Positions 11,654 to 22,483 are shown, counted from the stretch's first letter. The stretch: DNA of 64,000 nt from Lichenifustis flavocetrariae (GCF_026130545.1 NZ_JAMOIM010000005.1:62001-126000); one strand, 5' to 3'. Notes: generated by a model from the sequence alone, not told the origin. Made by a program: numbers and translations.

Positions 11654-11713
11654 TCGCCAGCATGCCCGAACGCGGGCGGGGATCCCGCGTGATCTGAAAC
11701 AGGGGACGCCAGG

Positions 11714-13399
11714 ATGAACGACGATCGTCACACCACCTGCACCGCTTCGGCGGGAGGACCAAGCCGGCGCCGGCTTCTGGCGCTCGGAGCCTCGGCCGGC
11801 GCGCTCGCCTGGCTCGGTCCTCAGGCTGGCTGGATGGCACAAGCGCTGGCGGCGACGCCGCCCGCGAAGCCCACGGGCCAGGTCGTCATCGGGCTGTCGC
11901 AGGAGCCCACCGTGTTCCATCCCCTGCTCGTTCACATCGAGGTCGACGAGGCGGTCTATTTCAATCTGTTCAGTGCGCTCTGGCGCGTCGACCCCAAGGG
12001 CAATTTCGTGCCCGATCTCGTATCCGAGATCCCGACCGTGGAGAATGGCGGCTTTTCGGCCGACGGCCTCCACTGGCGCATCAAACTCAAGCCCGGCGTC
12101 AAATGGCACGACGGGACGCCCTTCACGGCCGAGGACGTCAAATACAATATCGAGCTGATCCAGAACCCGAAATTCCTGGCGGGGCGCAAGGCCGGACACG
12201 AACTCGTGCGCGACATCACGGTGGTCAGTCCGACGGAACTGACATGGCGCATGGACAAGCCTTACGCGCCCTATCCGGCCATCCTGTCCTGGACCTTCTT
12301 CGTACCGAAGCACATTTTCGAGAAGGAGGCCGACCCGAACAAGCCCGCCTTCGTCAACAAGCCGGTCGGCACCGGGCCGTTCACCTGGGTCGAGCGTATT
12401 CCCGGAGATCACATCACGCTTGCGGCCTATCCGGCCTATCATGGCGGCGGACCCTACCTCGAACGCCTCGTCATCAAATACGTCCCCGATCTGACGGTGC
12501 TCTACACGCAGTTCCAGACCGGCGACATCGACTATATCGGGCTGCAGGGCATCACGCCCGACCATTATGAGGAAGCCAAGGCCCTCGCGGACAGGGTGGT
12601 GACTCCGGTGCCGCAGGCCTTCATTGAGAATATCGGCCTCAACCTCGGCAAGCCTGTGTTCAAGGACCTGGCGGTTCGCGAGGCGCTCTACTGGGCCATG
12701 GACAAGAAGAGCATCATCGAACAGATCTATTACGGCCTGCCGACGCCGACCGAATCCTACCTGCCCATGCAATCCTGGGCCTACAATCCGGATCTGCCCA
12801 AGCAGAGCTACGATCCCGAGAAAGCCAAGAAGATACTCGACGACGCTGGATGGAAGCCCGGATCAGACGGCATCCGCGAGAAGAACGGCGTGCGGCTGGA
12901 ATTCACCAATTCCACCACGGCCGGCAACCATGTGCGCGAACAGGCCCAGCAATTGCTGCAGCAGAACTGGGCCGAGATCGGCGCCAAGATGACGATCAGC
13001 AACCTGCCGCCCGCGGTGATGTGGGGCGACTATTGGATGATGTCGAAATTCGACTCCGCCATGGTCGGCATCGACTTCATGGTCGGCCCCGACCCCGACG
13101 CGACCGACTTCTTCGCCAGCAAGTCGATCGGTGCCAAAGGCGGCGGCGGCCAGAACACCTGCCAGTACGAGAGCCCCGAAGTCGACGCCTGCCTGGCCGA
13201 GGGCGCCTCGACGGTCGACCAGGCAAAGCGTAAGGCCGCCTATCTGAAGATGCAGCAGCTGACCCGCCAGGACCTTCCCTACCTGCCGATCTTCCAATAC
13301 GCGATGGTTCAAGGTGTGAAGAGCAAGCTCCAGGGCTTCGCGCCAGACGTCAGCGTGCAGGAAAATTGCTACAATGCCAATACTTGGTATTGGGCGTGA
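11714..13399 (+). CDS. ABC importer substrate-binding protein, family 5 (peptide/opine type)
   Basis: A 561-residue periplasmic binding protein. The N-terminus has a Tat-like signal: SRRRLLALG at residues 17-25, followed by an Ala-rich hydrophobic stretch ending ALAA. The mature part has the family-5 features VIGLSQEPTVFHPL, KPGVKWHDGTPFTAEDVKY and the DKKSIIEQIYYG segment. The 107-base gap to the first permease gene contains a GC-rich hairpin, which fits the usual excess of binding protein over membrane subunits. It is followed by both permeases and both ATPases. Family 5 covers di- and oligopeptides, opines, nickel and some sugars; the oxidases on both sides make an N-substituted amino acid or peptide likely. 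Confidence 0.93.
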   Translation: MNDDRHTTCTASAGGPSRRRLLALGASAGALAWLGPQAGWMAQALAATPPAKPTGQVVIGLSQEPTVFHPLLVHIEVDEAVYFNLFSALWRVDPKGNFVPDLVSEIPTVENGGFSADGLHWRIKLKPGVKWHDGTPFTAEDVKYNIELIQNPKFLAGRKAGHELVRDITVVSPTELTWRMDKPYAPYPAILSWTFFVPKHIFEKEADPNKPAFVNKPVGTGPFTWVERIPGDHITLAAYPAYHGGGPYLERLVIKYVPDLTVLYTQFQTGDIDYIGLQGITPDHYEEAKALADRVVTPVPQAFIENIGLNLGKPVFKDLAVREALYWAMDKKSIIEQIYYGLPTPTESYLPMQSWAYNPDLPKQSYDPEKAKKILDDAGWKPGSDGIREKNGVRLEFTNSTTAGNHVREQAQQLLQQNWAEIGAKMTISNLPPAVMWGDYWMMSKFDSAMVGIDFMVGPDPDATDFFASKSIGAKGGGGQNTCQYESPEVDACLAEGASTVDQAKRKAAYLKMQQLTRQDLPYLPIFQYAMVQGVKSKLQGFAPDVSVQENCYNANTWYWA

Positions 13400-13445
13400 C
13401 GCGCGACGTCTGCTGACGTGTTCATGGTGGCGCCCAGGCTTTCTT

Positions 13446-13459
13446 CGCCCTCGCGGGCG
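13446..13459. repeat. Hairpin between binding-protein and permease genes
   Basis: CGCCC-TCGC-GGGCG with partly pairing flanks (TTCTT before, GAGAGAA after). It resembles the better palindromes at 33066-33095 and 45375-45402, which occupy the same position behind other binding-protein genes. Probably an mRNA-stabilising or attenuating stem-loop. Confidence 0.5.
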
Positions 13460-13506
13460 GAGAGAACTGTCTGTGGCGCTCCCGGGCATCGCAACAGGAG
13501 GACCCT

Positions 13507-14454
13507 GTGGCTTCCTTTCTCCTGAATCGCCTGATCCAGAGCGTCATACTGCTCGCGCTCGTCTCGGTGATCGGCTTCGCGGTACTGCATCTCGCACCCG
13601 GCGGTCCCCTGTCGCAATTCGCCCTGATCCCCGGCATGACCCAGGAGCAGCTGGCGCATATCGCCCATGAGATGGGGCTCGATCGGCCCCTGCCGCTGCA
13701 ATATTGGGAATGGGTCAGCCGCCTCGTCACGGGGGACTGGGGCCATTCCTACCGGGACAACCAGCCGGTATTGGCCATCATCTCGGGTCGCCTGCCGGCG
13801 ACGTTCGAGCTGATGCTGACCGCCATCGCGCTCGCCGTGCTGCTCGGTGTCACGGTGGGCGTGCTGGGTGCGGTCCGGCGCGGGTCTATCTTCGACAGCC
13901 TCGCCACCGTGGGCGCCATGGTGGCGCTTTCCATCCCGACCTTCTGGTTCGGGCTGATCGTCATCTACATCTTCGCCGTCAAGCTCGGCTGGCTGCCGGC
14001 CGGCAGCCGTTCCACGGTCGGGGACGGCTCGTTCAGCGATTATTTTCGCCATCTGATCGCCCCCGCGGTCGTGCTGGCACTCGTCGAGGTGGCGATCTGG
14101 AGCCGTTACATGCGCGGCGCCATGCTGGACGTGATCAGCCAGGACTTCATCCGCACCGCGCGAGCGAAAGGGTTGTCGGAAAAATCCGTGATGCTGCGCC
14201 ATGCCTTCCGCAACGCCCTGCTGCCGATGATCGAGCTGGCCGGCCTGGAACTGCCGACCCTGCTCGGCGGCGCCCTCGTGACTGAGACCGTCTTCACTTG
14301 GCCCGGCATGGGCCGGCTGTTTCTCGATTCGCTCGGCTATCGCGACTACCCGGTCGTCATGGGCATCCTGATGGTGTCGGCCGTGCTGGTGCTGATCGGG
14401 AGCCTGTTCGCGGATATTCTCAGTGCCGCGGCCGACCCCCGCATCCGCCTCTAG
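13507..14454 (+). CDS. ABC importer permease, DppB-like
   Basis: A 315-residue inner-membrane subunit of the family-5 importer. The N-terminus has the usual first helix (LLNRLIQSVILLALVSVIG) followed by the AP-GGP periplasmic motif. The conserved EAA loop is represented by DFIRTARAKGLSEKSV near residues 214-229. A GTG start is used, with AGGAGG at the ideal distance. It precedes the second permease by 16 bases. It should form the heterodimeric channel with the DppC-like subunit. Confidence 0.93.
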   Translation: MASFLLNRLIQSVILLALVSVIGFAVLHLAPGGPLSQFALIPGMTQEQLAHIAHEMGLDRPLPLQYWEWVSRLVTGDWGHSYRDNQPVLAIISGRLPATFELMLTAIALAVLLGVTVGVLGAVRRGSIFDSLATVGAMVALSIPTFWFGLIVIYIFAVKLGWLPAGSRSTVGDGSFSDYFRHLIAPAVVLALVEVAIWSRYMRGAMLDVISQDFIRTARAKGLSEKSVMLRHAFRNALLPMIELAGLELPTLLGGALVTETVFTWPGMGRLFLDSLGYRDYPVVMGILMVSAVLVLIGSLFADILSAAADPRIRL

Positions 14455-14470
14455 CCGGTAAGGAGACCGC

Positions 14471-15370
14471 ATGTCCTCCGCCACGGTCGCCGCCGCAGTC
14501 CTGCCGAACCGGAGATTGGCTGGTACCAGTCCGCGCAGCCGCGCCTGGGGCCGCTTCAAGCGGCACAGGTTGGCCATGTTCGGATCGGGCGTCATCCTGG
14601 TCCTCGTCTTCGCCGTGATCTTCGGACCGATGATCCTTCCCTTCGATCCGCTGCACATCGATCTGAGGCACCGCTTCGCGCCGCCTCCGGGCAATGGTCA
14701 TCTATTCGGCACCGACCAGCTCGGTCGCGACCTTCTGGTGCGGTTGCTCATGGCAGGGCGCATCTCGCTGACCATCGGCTTCATGGCCATGGTGGTGAGC
14801 ACGCTGATCGGCACAAGCGTGGGCGTCACAGCAGGCTATTATGGCGGATTGGTCGGCACCGTCCTGATGCGGATCGTCGATGCCGTGCTGTGCTTCCCGT
14901 CGGTCTTCCTGCTCCTGGCGCTCGCGGCCTTCATCAAGCCCAGCATCCTCACCATCACGCTGATCATCGCGGCGACGGGTTGGATGGAGGTCGCGCGCGT
15001 CGTGCAGGCACAGATCAAGGCCCTGCGGCATCGGGATTTCATCCTGGCCGCCGAGATGCTGGGGGCCTCGGGACGCTATGTCATGACGCGCGAATTGCTG
15101 CCCAATGCCGCCGGGCCGATCATCGTGGCCGCGACCCTGACGGTCGCCCGTGCCATCCTGGCCGAGGCCTATGTCTCCTTCCTCGGCTACGGCATCCAGG
15201 CGCCGACCGCGAGCTGGGGCAACATGCTGAACAATGCCCAACAATATCTGAACTCGGCCCCGTGGCTCGCGATCTTTCCCGGTCTGATGATCACGCTCGC
15301 GGTGACGAGCTTCAACTTCATCGGGGATGGGTTGCGCGACGCCCTCGACGCCCGCATGGATCTGACCTGA
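14471..15370 (+). CDS. ABC importer permease, DppC-like
   Basis: A 299-residue inner-membrane subunit. It has the DppC/OppC N-terminal region (FKRHRLAMFGSGVILVLV), then HLFGTDQLGRDLLVRLLMAG, a family signature before the core helices. The EAA loop is HRDFILAAEMLGASGRYVM. The start follows AAGGAGA closely. The stop overlaps the start of the ATPase gene (TGATG at 15368-15372), so the two are translationally coupled. Confidence 0.93.
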   Translation: MSSATVAAAVLPNRRLAGTSPRSRAWGRFKRHRLAMFGSGVILVLVFAVIFGPMILPFDPLHIDLRHRFAPPPGNGHLFGTDQLGRDLLVRLLMAGRISLTIGFMAMVVSTLIGTSVGVTAGYYGGLVGTVLMRIVDAVLCFPSVFLLLALAAFIKPSILTITLIIAATGWMEVARVVQAQIKALRHRDFILAAEMLGASGRYVMTRELLPNAAGPIIVAATLTVARAILAEAYVSFLGYGIQAPTASWGNMLNNAQQYLNSAPWLAIFPGLMITLAVTSFNFIGDGLRDALDARMDLT

Positions 15371-16400
15371 TGGGCGCGCCCGAGATCGCGACAGCGGTCC
15401 TCGATGTCCGCAACCTGTCGGTCGCCTTCGCGACCCATACAGGGCCTGTCGCGGCGGTCCACGACGTTTCGTTCACGGTCGCGCCGGGCGAAACCTTGGC
15501 GCTGGTCGGCGAATCAGGGTCGGGCAAGAGCGTCACGAGCCTGGCCGTGATGCGGCTCACGCCGCCAGCGCCCCGCACACGTCTCGACGGTCAGGCGCTG
15601 TTCCGCAGCCGTGACGGCACGGTCCGCGACCTTCTGGCGGTGCCGGAACGCGCGATGCGGGCGCTGCGCGGCAACGAGATCGCCATGATCTTCCAGGAGC
15701 CGATGACCTCGCTCAATCCCGTGCAGCGTGTCGGCGACCAGATCGCCGAGGCGGTCATGACCCATCGTCCCGTTGGGCGCCGTGAAGCGCTCGACCGGGC
15801 CGAACACCTGCTGGCCCGCGTCGGCATCTCCGATGCCCGCCGCCGGCTGGCCGCCTTTCCGCATCACCTGTCAGGAGGCATGCGACAGCGCGTGATGATC
15901 GCCATGGCGCTCGCCTGCGACCCCGCTCTGCTGATCGCCGACGAACCCACCACCGCCCTCGACGTCACGGTGCAAGCCCAGATCCTTGAATTGCTGCAGG
16001 ATCTGCAACGCGAGACCGGCATGGCCATCGTCTTCATCACCCACAATCTCGGTGTGGTGGCCGAGATCGCCGACCGCGTGATGGTGATGTATGCGGGTCG
16101 GATCGTCGAACAGGGCGAGGTCGGGCCGGTGATGCGCGCGCCCCTCATGCCCTACACACAAGGCTTGCTCCGCGCGGTCCCGACCCTCACGGTCTCCGAT
16201 GGTTTCGTCCCGCTCACCAGTATTCCCGGCACGGTGCCGAGCCCCACCGCCCTGCCCCCAGGGTGCGCGTTCGAGCCACGCTGCCCCTACGCGTTGCCGG
16301 GACTCTGCGACGCCACCACGCCGCCGCTCGATGATGCGTTCGACGGCCAGCAGGTACGATGTCTCCGCTGGGACGCCGTGGCGGCTTTGGAGGCGCGTCC

Positions 16401-16404
<4 letters not shown>
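15370..16404 (+). CDS. ABC importer ATPase, DppD-like
   Basis: A 344-residue cytosolic ATPase. Walker A is GESGSGKS, the signature is [10 protein letters not shown], Walker B is [12 protein letters not shown] and the H-loop is FITHN. The C-terminus has the Oligo_HPY region with [17 protein letters not shown] and cysteines spaced as in DppD/OppD. The ATG at 15370 overlaps the permease stop. A longer reading frame from 14890 runs through the permease gene and is not used. The stop overlaps the next ATPase start (ATGA). Confidence 0.94.
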
Positions 16405-17423
<1,019 letters not shown>

Positions 17424-17489
17424 GAAGGGCGGGCACCTCGTCACGTCTGTCGCGTCAGCCGCGTTCGCGGTCGAACCTGGAGAAGAGCC

Positions 17490-18812
17490 ATGCCGCGGTT
17501 TTCGCCTTTCGAGGATTCGCTTTGGTTCGCCACGGCTGCCCCTGCCCCCACGACCAGCGCCCTTGAGGGTCGCGTCGAGGCGGACGTCTGCATCGTGGGT
17601 GCCGGCTACACGGGCCTGACAACGGCACTGGAACTCGCCCGCCAGGGTGTCCGCGTGGTGGTGCTGGAGGCCCAGCAGGCCGGTTTCGGCGGGTCCGGTC
17701 GCAACGCGGGCCATTGTACGCCGACCTTCACGCATTACAGCCTACCGTCGCTTCGCAAGATGCTGGGGCAGCCCTGGGCGGAACGCCTCATCGCCCGGCA
17801 GACCCAGGCCAATACCAAAGTCTCGGCGATGATCAGGCGCTACCAGATCCAGTGCGAATGGCAGCAGAACGGATACGTCCAGGCGGCCTCGCGCCCGAGC
17901 GCCATCAAGGCGATCGAACAGAAGGTGCGGGACTACAATGCCGTCGGGGCCAAGACCCGCTTCGTCGACCGGGCGGAGGTCGAGGCCATCACGGGCAGCC
18001 CGCGCTTTTTCGGCGGCTGGTTCCATACCGAAGGCGGACACGTCAATCCGCTCGGCTACGCACGGGGCCTCGCCCGGGCCGTCATTCAGGAAGGCGGCAG
18101 CGTCTACACAAGTTCGAAGGTGACCGGGGTCGTGCCCGAGAGCGGACGCTGGTCAGTGCAGACGGGGACAGGGGCGGTTCTGGCCGACAAGGTCATCTTC
18201 TCGACCGGCGCCTATACGGTCGACGGATGGCCCAAGCTCGACCAGAGCTTCAAGATCATGCGCGTCTTCGTGGCCGCGACACAGCCGCTGAGCGATGAAG
18301 AACGAACATCCGTCCTCCCAGAGAACACGACCATTCACGACGGTCGCGGCGACATCTACGTCTACAAATACAATGCGGAGGGCCGCATCGTCGCGTCCAT
18401 GTTCCCGATGGGCGCACGCGGCCGCGACATGACCTACACCCACAAAGTCATGAGCGACCGGCTGAAATGGCTGCACCCGCAGATCAGGCAGGAGATCCGC
18501 TGGGAGTATTTCTGGTTCGGCGAGCTCGACATGCAGCACCGCACGATTCCGCGCCTCTACGGTCTCGCGCCAGGGGTCATTGCCTTGACCGGTTTGTCAG
18601 GTCGCGGGGTGCCAACGGGCAGCATGCTCGGAGGCATTCTCTCGGAATGGGCCATGGGGGTGCCGGACAAGGACCTGTCGCTCAAGATCGAGCCGCTGCA
18701 CAAAGCGCCGCTCTACATGAGCTACGGCCCGCAATTGACGCTCCGCTATTACCGCGCGATGGATTGGATGAAATCCAAGCGGGATGGAGCCCCGTTACCG
18801 CCCCACGCATGA
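17490..18812 (+). CDS. FAD-dependent oxidoreductase (PuuB/OrdL-like)
   Basis: A 440-residue DAO-fold enzyme. The FAD motif GAGYTG is at residues 37-42, followed by FGGSGRNAGHCTP, the segment characteristic of gamma-glutamylputrescine oxidase-like and related amine oxidases. The C-terminal FAD contact is LTGLSGRGVPTGSMLGG. It is the last gene of the Dpp-like importer operon and, with the oxidoreductase at 10325, makes two C-N oxidases per importer. It probably acts on the imported amine or a product of the first enzyme. The substrate is not deducible. Confidence 0.9.
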   Translation: MPRFSPFEDSLWFATAAPAPTTSALEGRVEADVCIVGAGYTGLTTALELARQGVRVVVLEAQQAGFGGSGRNAGHCTPTFTHYSLPSLRKMLGQPWAERLIARQTQANTKVSAMIRRYQIQCEWQQNGYVQAASRPSAIKAIEQKVRDYNAVGAKTRFVDRAEVEAITGSPRFFGGWFHTEGGHVNPLGYARGLARAVIQEGGSVYTSSKVTGVVPESGRWSVQTGTGAVLADKVIFSTGAYTVDGWPKLDQSFKIMRVFVAATQPLSDEERTSVLPENTTIHDGRGDIYVYKYNAEGRIVASMFPMGARGRDMTYTHKVMSDRLKWLHPQIRQEIRWEYFWFGELDMQHRTIPRLYGLAPGVIALTGLSGRGVPTGSMLGGILSEWAMGVPDKDLSLKIEPLHKAPLYMSYGPQLTLRYYRAMDWMKSKRDGAPLPPHA

Positions 18813-19057
18813 TCTTGGCGGCTTACTTTCGTCGAGAAACCGACCGTCAGCCACAAGACCTTGGCAGCGAGCCGGGCTCTTAAAGCCGTACGATCCTCTG
18901 CCCAAATGACCGCATCCTGGCGACCCACTATTCTTAGATGACGAGAGAAAGTGGAAACCGCTCCCGATTTCTTAGACTGGCTATTTCTCCCCCACGCTTC
19001 CTCGCCTTAGATGAAGGGCCGCGTCAGTATCGCGCGGCGCGAAGGAAGCGACGATCG

Positions 19058-19903
19058 ATGGCCGTTTTTCTGTGCACCGCATGCGGCACGTCTTTTCCTG
19101 AAGCGCCAGTACAGCCGGAGCGATGCCCGATCTGCGAGGACGAGCGCCAGTATGTGCCGGCAGCGGGCCAGGGCTGGACCACCCACCCAGCCTTGGAAGC
19201 TGACCACCGCAATGCGTGGCGCCTTCACGAACCCGGTCTCATGAGCGTGCAGACCGTTCCGACCTTTGCAATCGGCCAGCGTGCCTTCCTGCTGCGCACC
19301 CCGAGCGGCAACATCCTATGGGACTGCATCTCTCTCCTCGATCCGGCCACCGAGGAACTTGTCAGGGGGCTTGGCGGCCTCGCCGCCATCGCAATATCCC
19401 ACCCGCATTATTACACGACGGCGATGGATTGGGCCGCCACCTTCGATGCGTCACTGCACCTCCATGCCGCCGACCGCGCCTGGGTTGTTCGGCCCGACCC
19501 AAGGATCCGGTTCTGGTCGGGCGAGACGCTCGACCTTCTTCCCGGCGTCACGCTGATCCGCGCCGGTGGACATTTCGCCGGCGGCACCGCGTTGCATTGG
19601 GCCGACACGGCGGATGGTGCGGGCACATTGCTCCCCGGCGACATCGTGCAGGTTGCACCTGGCGGCCGGCGAGTCTCCTTCATGCGGAGCTACCCGAACA
19701 TGCTGCCCCTGCCGGCCACGGAGGTCCGGAGGATCGCCGCGCTGCTGGCACCCTGGCGCTACGCACGTATCTATGGCGTCTTTGCAGGTCTCGACGTGGT
19801 CCACGACGGACCCGCGATCGTCGCCCGATCGGCTGCGCGCTACGCGGAGATCCTGGAACATGGGTTGGATGCGGAAGCTGGTAGAGGTCTCGCACAGACC
19901 TAG
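19058..19903 (+). CDS. MBL-fold hydrolase-like protein with N-terminal CxxC pairs
   Basis: A 281-residue protein. The N-terminus has two cysteine pairs (C6/C9 in CTAC and C23/C26 in CPIC), suggesting a small zinc ribbon. The rest reads like the metallo-beta-lactamase fold: AIAISHPHYYT where HxHxDH is expected, then HLHAADRAWV, GGHFAGGTALHWA and LLPGDIVQV. The D and last H of HxHxDH are replaced by Y and T, so a normal dinuclear zinc site is doubtful. The start at 19058 follows GAAGGAAG; an in-frame start at 18938 adds 40 unlikely residues. It is separated by 245 bases from the operon before it and convergent with the next gene, six bases away. The function is unknown. Confidence 0.82.
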   Translation: MAVFLCTACGTSFPEAPVQPERCPICEDERQYVPAAGQGWTTHPALEADHRNAWRLHEPGLMSVQTVPTFAIGQRAFLLRTPSGNILWDCISLLDPATEELVRGLGGLAAIAISHPHYYTTAMDWAATFDASLHLHAADRAWVVRPDPRIRFWSGETLDLLPGVTLIRAGGHFAGGTALHWADTADGAGTLLPGDIVQVAPGGRRVSFMRSYPNMLPLPATEVRRIAALLAPWRYARIYGVFAGLDVVHDGPAIVARSAARYAEILEHGLDAEAGRGLAQT

Positions 19904-19909
19904 GTGTGT

Positions 19910-20683
19910 CTAACGCGCCGTGAGCCATCCCAAGAGATTGCGCCAGAGGGTCGCGTAGCCCGGCCAATCCACGAAGGTCTGTGGCAGCCAGTGCGGACCG
20001 ATGTCGGACGTCCAGACCGCCGTACGGCCTTGCCCGAAGGTTCCGGTGACGAGAAGCGGATGGCCGCCCTGGTCCTCCGGTAGCGTCGCAAGCACGTCGA
20101 CACCGGTGCCTGTCTTCAGCACGACCTCATTGGCCCCCAGCAGCACCGGCCAGTCTGTGCCGAGGCCCTGGAGCACGGGATGGTCGGCCGGGCCGACCAC
20201 TTTGGCTTTGAAGCCCTCGGGAATTTCCAGGCGATCGTCATAGGGCAGACAGGTCACCGGCAACGCCTCCTCGACGGCCGTGCGGCTCCAGCGAGCCTTC
20301 CCGTCAATGCCCTGAAAGGAAAAATAGCCACCGATCATGGCGAGGCCACCGCCCTGAGCGGTCCAGTCGCGCAGGAGCTTCAGGCGATTCGGATAGGTCT
20401 TGCCATGCAACCAGACATCCGGGTGCAGCAGGATCGAGTTGGCGCCGATGTCCGAGAGCAGGATGGCATCATAGGCCTTGAGGCCTTCGAGCGTGCTCGG
20501 CACGCCATTCACGGCCTCGTGCGCGGGCATGTAGGTGAGTTCGAAGGGGCTGTCCTTAAGGGCCGCGACGAGCGGTTCGGCGCCCAGGTGAAAAGTCACG
20601 CTGCCGAACTGGTCGAAGCCCTTGTAATGGGTCGCCGAACTCACCCAGCTTTCGCCGACCAGCAAGACTTTCTTCTTGTCCAT
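19910..20683 (-). CDS. Glutamine-amidotransferase-like protein (STM3548/COG5426 type)
   Basis: A 257-residue protein of the class-I glutamine amidotransferase/ThuA-like superfamily. Recognisable parts are KVLLVGESWVSSATHYKG at the N-terminus, YDAILLSDIGANSILLHP, GGGLAMIGGYFSFQG, and TFGQGRTAVWTSDIGPHW. No cysteine stands where a glutaminase nucleophile would be expected, so it may bind a sugar or act by another chemistry. The ATG at 20683 gives the family N-terminus; a longer frame from 20821 adds 46 residues of low complexity. It is the last gene of the sugar operon and follows BtpA by 37 bases. ThuA-like proteins often accompany sugar catabolism; the specific role is unknown. Confidence 0.8.
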   Translation of the reverse strand: MDKKKVLLVGESWVSSATHYKGFDQFGSVTFHLGAEPLVAALKDSPFELTYMPAHEAVNGVPSTLEGLKAYDAILLSDIGANSILLHPDVWLHGKTYPNRLKLLRDWTAQGGGLAMIGGYFSFQGIDGKARWSRTAVEEALPVTCLPYDDRLEIPEGFKAKVVGPADHPVLQGLGTDWPVLLGANEVVLKTGTGVDVLATLPEDQGGHPLLVTGTFGQGRTAVWTSDIGPHWLPQTFVDWPGYATLWRNLLGWLTAR

Positions 20684-20720
20684 CACACCTGTCCTTGAAG
20701 GTTCGGTTGCCCACGCATCA

Positions 20721-21560
20721 TCACCGTCCGGCGGCTGCCGCAAAGGCGCGCACGCGGGCGGGATCGGCCGGGTTCCACCAGACGCCGCCGTGCTTGAGCG
20801 ACGAGGCAACGATGACGCCATCGACGATGTCCAGGATGGCGGCGACGTTGTCGGCCGTCACCCCGCTCCCGACGAGCGTCGGCAGATGCGATGCCTGCTT
20901 GATCTGTCGGATGTAGCCGAGATCGGCCGCGTGGCCGGTCCGCTGTCCCGTGGCGATGATGGCGTCGGCGTCGAAGAACACGAGGTCGCGCACCAGTTCC
21001 TCGACCGCCCGGTCGCCCGTGATCGCATGCGCGCCATGTTTCACGTGAGCATCGGCAAAAATGCGGATTCCCTTGGCGCGCAGCCGGGCGCGGTAGCGCA
21101 TCGCCTTTGCGGCCTCGCCGTCGAGCAGCCCCTCGTTGGCCACATAGGCGTTCGCCCATTGGTTGACCCGGATGAAACCCGCGCCGCTCGCCGACGCGAT
21201 GGCGAGGGCCGGGATCGGCGCATTGGCCAGAACATTGATGCCGACCGGCTTGCCAAGCGTCAGACGGATGCGATCAGCCGCCACCGCCATATGGGCCGCC
21301 ACTTCGGGGCCGATGTCGTCCGGCTTGCTGAATGGCACGTCGCCATGGTTCTCGACGATGACGCCGTCGCAGCCGTTGTCCAGATAGGCGCGCGCATCGT
21401 CGAGAGCGCGGGTGTAGATGGCATCGACCCCCTCGTCGGCATAGCGCGGCGCGCCCGGGAGCGGCGCCAGATGGATGACGCCGATCAGCGCCTTGGGAGC
21501 GCCGAACAGGGCCATGATCGCATCGCCGGCAATGCCGGACACCGGCTTATCGTCGCTCAT
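20721..21560 (-). CDS. BtpA/SgcQ-family TIM-barrel protein
   Basis: A 279-residue (beta/alpha)8 protein. It has the family signatures ALIGVIHLAPLPGAPRY at the N-terminus, GCDGVIVENHGDVPF, GFIRVNQWANAYVANEG, ADAHVKHGAH and LPTLVGSGVTADNVA, the latter being a phosphate-binding-like loop. BtpA was named for a photosystem I biogenesis role in cyanobacteria, but homologues such as SgcQ lie in sugar operons. Here it overlaps the PfkB kinase gene by ATGA and probably acts on the phosphorylated sugar, perhaps as an aldolase or isomerase; this is inference. Confidence 0.9.
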   Translation of the reverse strand: MSDDKPVSGIAGDAIMALFGAPKALIGVIHLAPLPGAPRYADEGVDAIYTRALDDARAYLDNGCDGVIVENHGDVPFSKPDDIGPEVAAHMAVAADRIRLTLGKPVGINVLANAPIPALAIASASGAGFIRVNQWANAYVANEGLLDGEAAKAMRYRARLRAKGIRIFADAHVKHGAHAITGDRAVEELVRDLVFFDADAIIATGQRTGHAADLGYIRQIKQASHLPTLVGSGVTADNVAAILDIVDGVIVASSLKHGGVWWNPADPARVRAFAAAAGR

Positions 21561-22483
21561 GAGGCCTGCTTTCCAATGGGAGACCGCGCCAGGACCGCGA
21601 GTTCGGCCTCCGTCGGGCAAGACGCGAGAGCGCCCGAGCGGGTAACGGACCGGGATGCTGCCGCAACGGCCTGAGGCAAGGCCTCCGGCAGGTCGAGGCC
21701 TCGCAGCAGGGCCGCGACCAGCACCCCGCAGAAGACATCCCCGGCCCCTGACGTGTCGCACACCTCGACGCACGGGGCCTCAACGGCGATTGCCCCGCCG
21801 GACCACCAAGCCCGCGCACCCTGCCCGCCCAGAGTCACGACCAGATTCCCGACGCGGCGCTTGAGCATCGCTTTCGCTCCGTCCTCGACATCGGTCCGGG
21901 AACTCAGCGTGGCCAACTCGCTACGGTTCAGAACAAGAAGGTCGACGCAGTCCCACCCGATGTCTTCCACGGGAAAAAGCGGACTTGGGTTGAGGACCGT
22001 CATGGCCGAGCGAGCCTTGGCGGCGGCCAGGCAGGCCCGCGTCGTGGCGGCGGTCAGATTGCCTTGCAGAAGCACGATGTCGCCTGCTTGCAGGTGATCG
22101 GCGAACCCGTCCTGCAACGGATCGAAGGCCTGGGCACAGGCGATGGCGCTGACGATGGCGTTTTCACCGTCCTGCTGCACCAGGATCGTCGAACTGTCAG
22201 TGGGAAAAGCCAGGCCCGTGAGCATCGGCATGACGCGCGGATCCCGCGACAACACGATGAGGACCTTTTCGACGTCGTCGACCCCGACGGCCGCATAGAA
22301 AAGGACGTCGGCTCCCGCTCGGGCACTCGCCACAGCTTGGTTGAGGCCCTTGCCGCCCAGCCCCACGCGGCTCTCGAAAGCCACCGACGTCTCGCCGGGC
22401 CGGGGAAAATGCGGCACCACCAGGGTTGTGTCGAAACACAGGTTCCCGACGACGTGGACCCGGGCGGGGCGGTCCAAGCTCAT
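21557..22483 (-). CDS. PfkB-family carbohydrate kinase
   Basis: A 308-residue ribokinase-like sugar kinase. The N-terminal part has RVHVVGNLCFDTT and the glycine pair in VGLGGKGLNQAVASARAG. The C-terminal PfkB motif CDTSGAGDVFCGVLVA contains the catalytic aspartate of GAGD. It overlaps both neighbours by four bases (the phosphotriesterase-family gene upstream and BtpA downstream), so all three are translationally coupled. It probably phosphorylates the product of the hydrolase. The sugar is unknown. Confidence 0.92.
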   Translation of the reverse strand: MSLDRPARVHVVGNLCFDTTLVVPHFPRPGETSVAFESRVGLGGKGLNQAVASARAGADVLFYAAVGVDDVEKVLIVLSRDPRVMPMLTGLAFPTDSSTILVQQDGENAIVSAIACAQAFDPLQDGFADHLQAGDIVLLQGNLTAATTRACLAAAKARSAMTVLNPSPLFPVEDIGWDCVDLLVLNRSELATLSSRTDVEDGAKAMLKRRVGNLVVTLGGQGARAWWSGGAIAVEAPCVEVCDTSGAGDVFCGVLVAALLRGLDLPEALPQAVAAASRSVTRSGALASCPTEAELAVLARSPIGKQAS

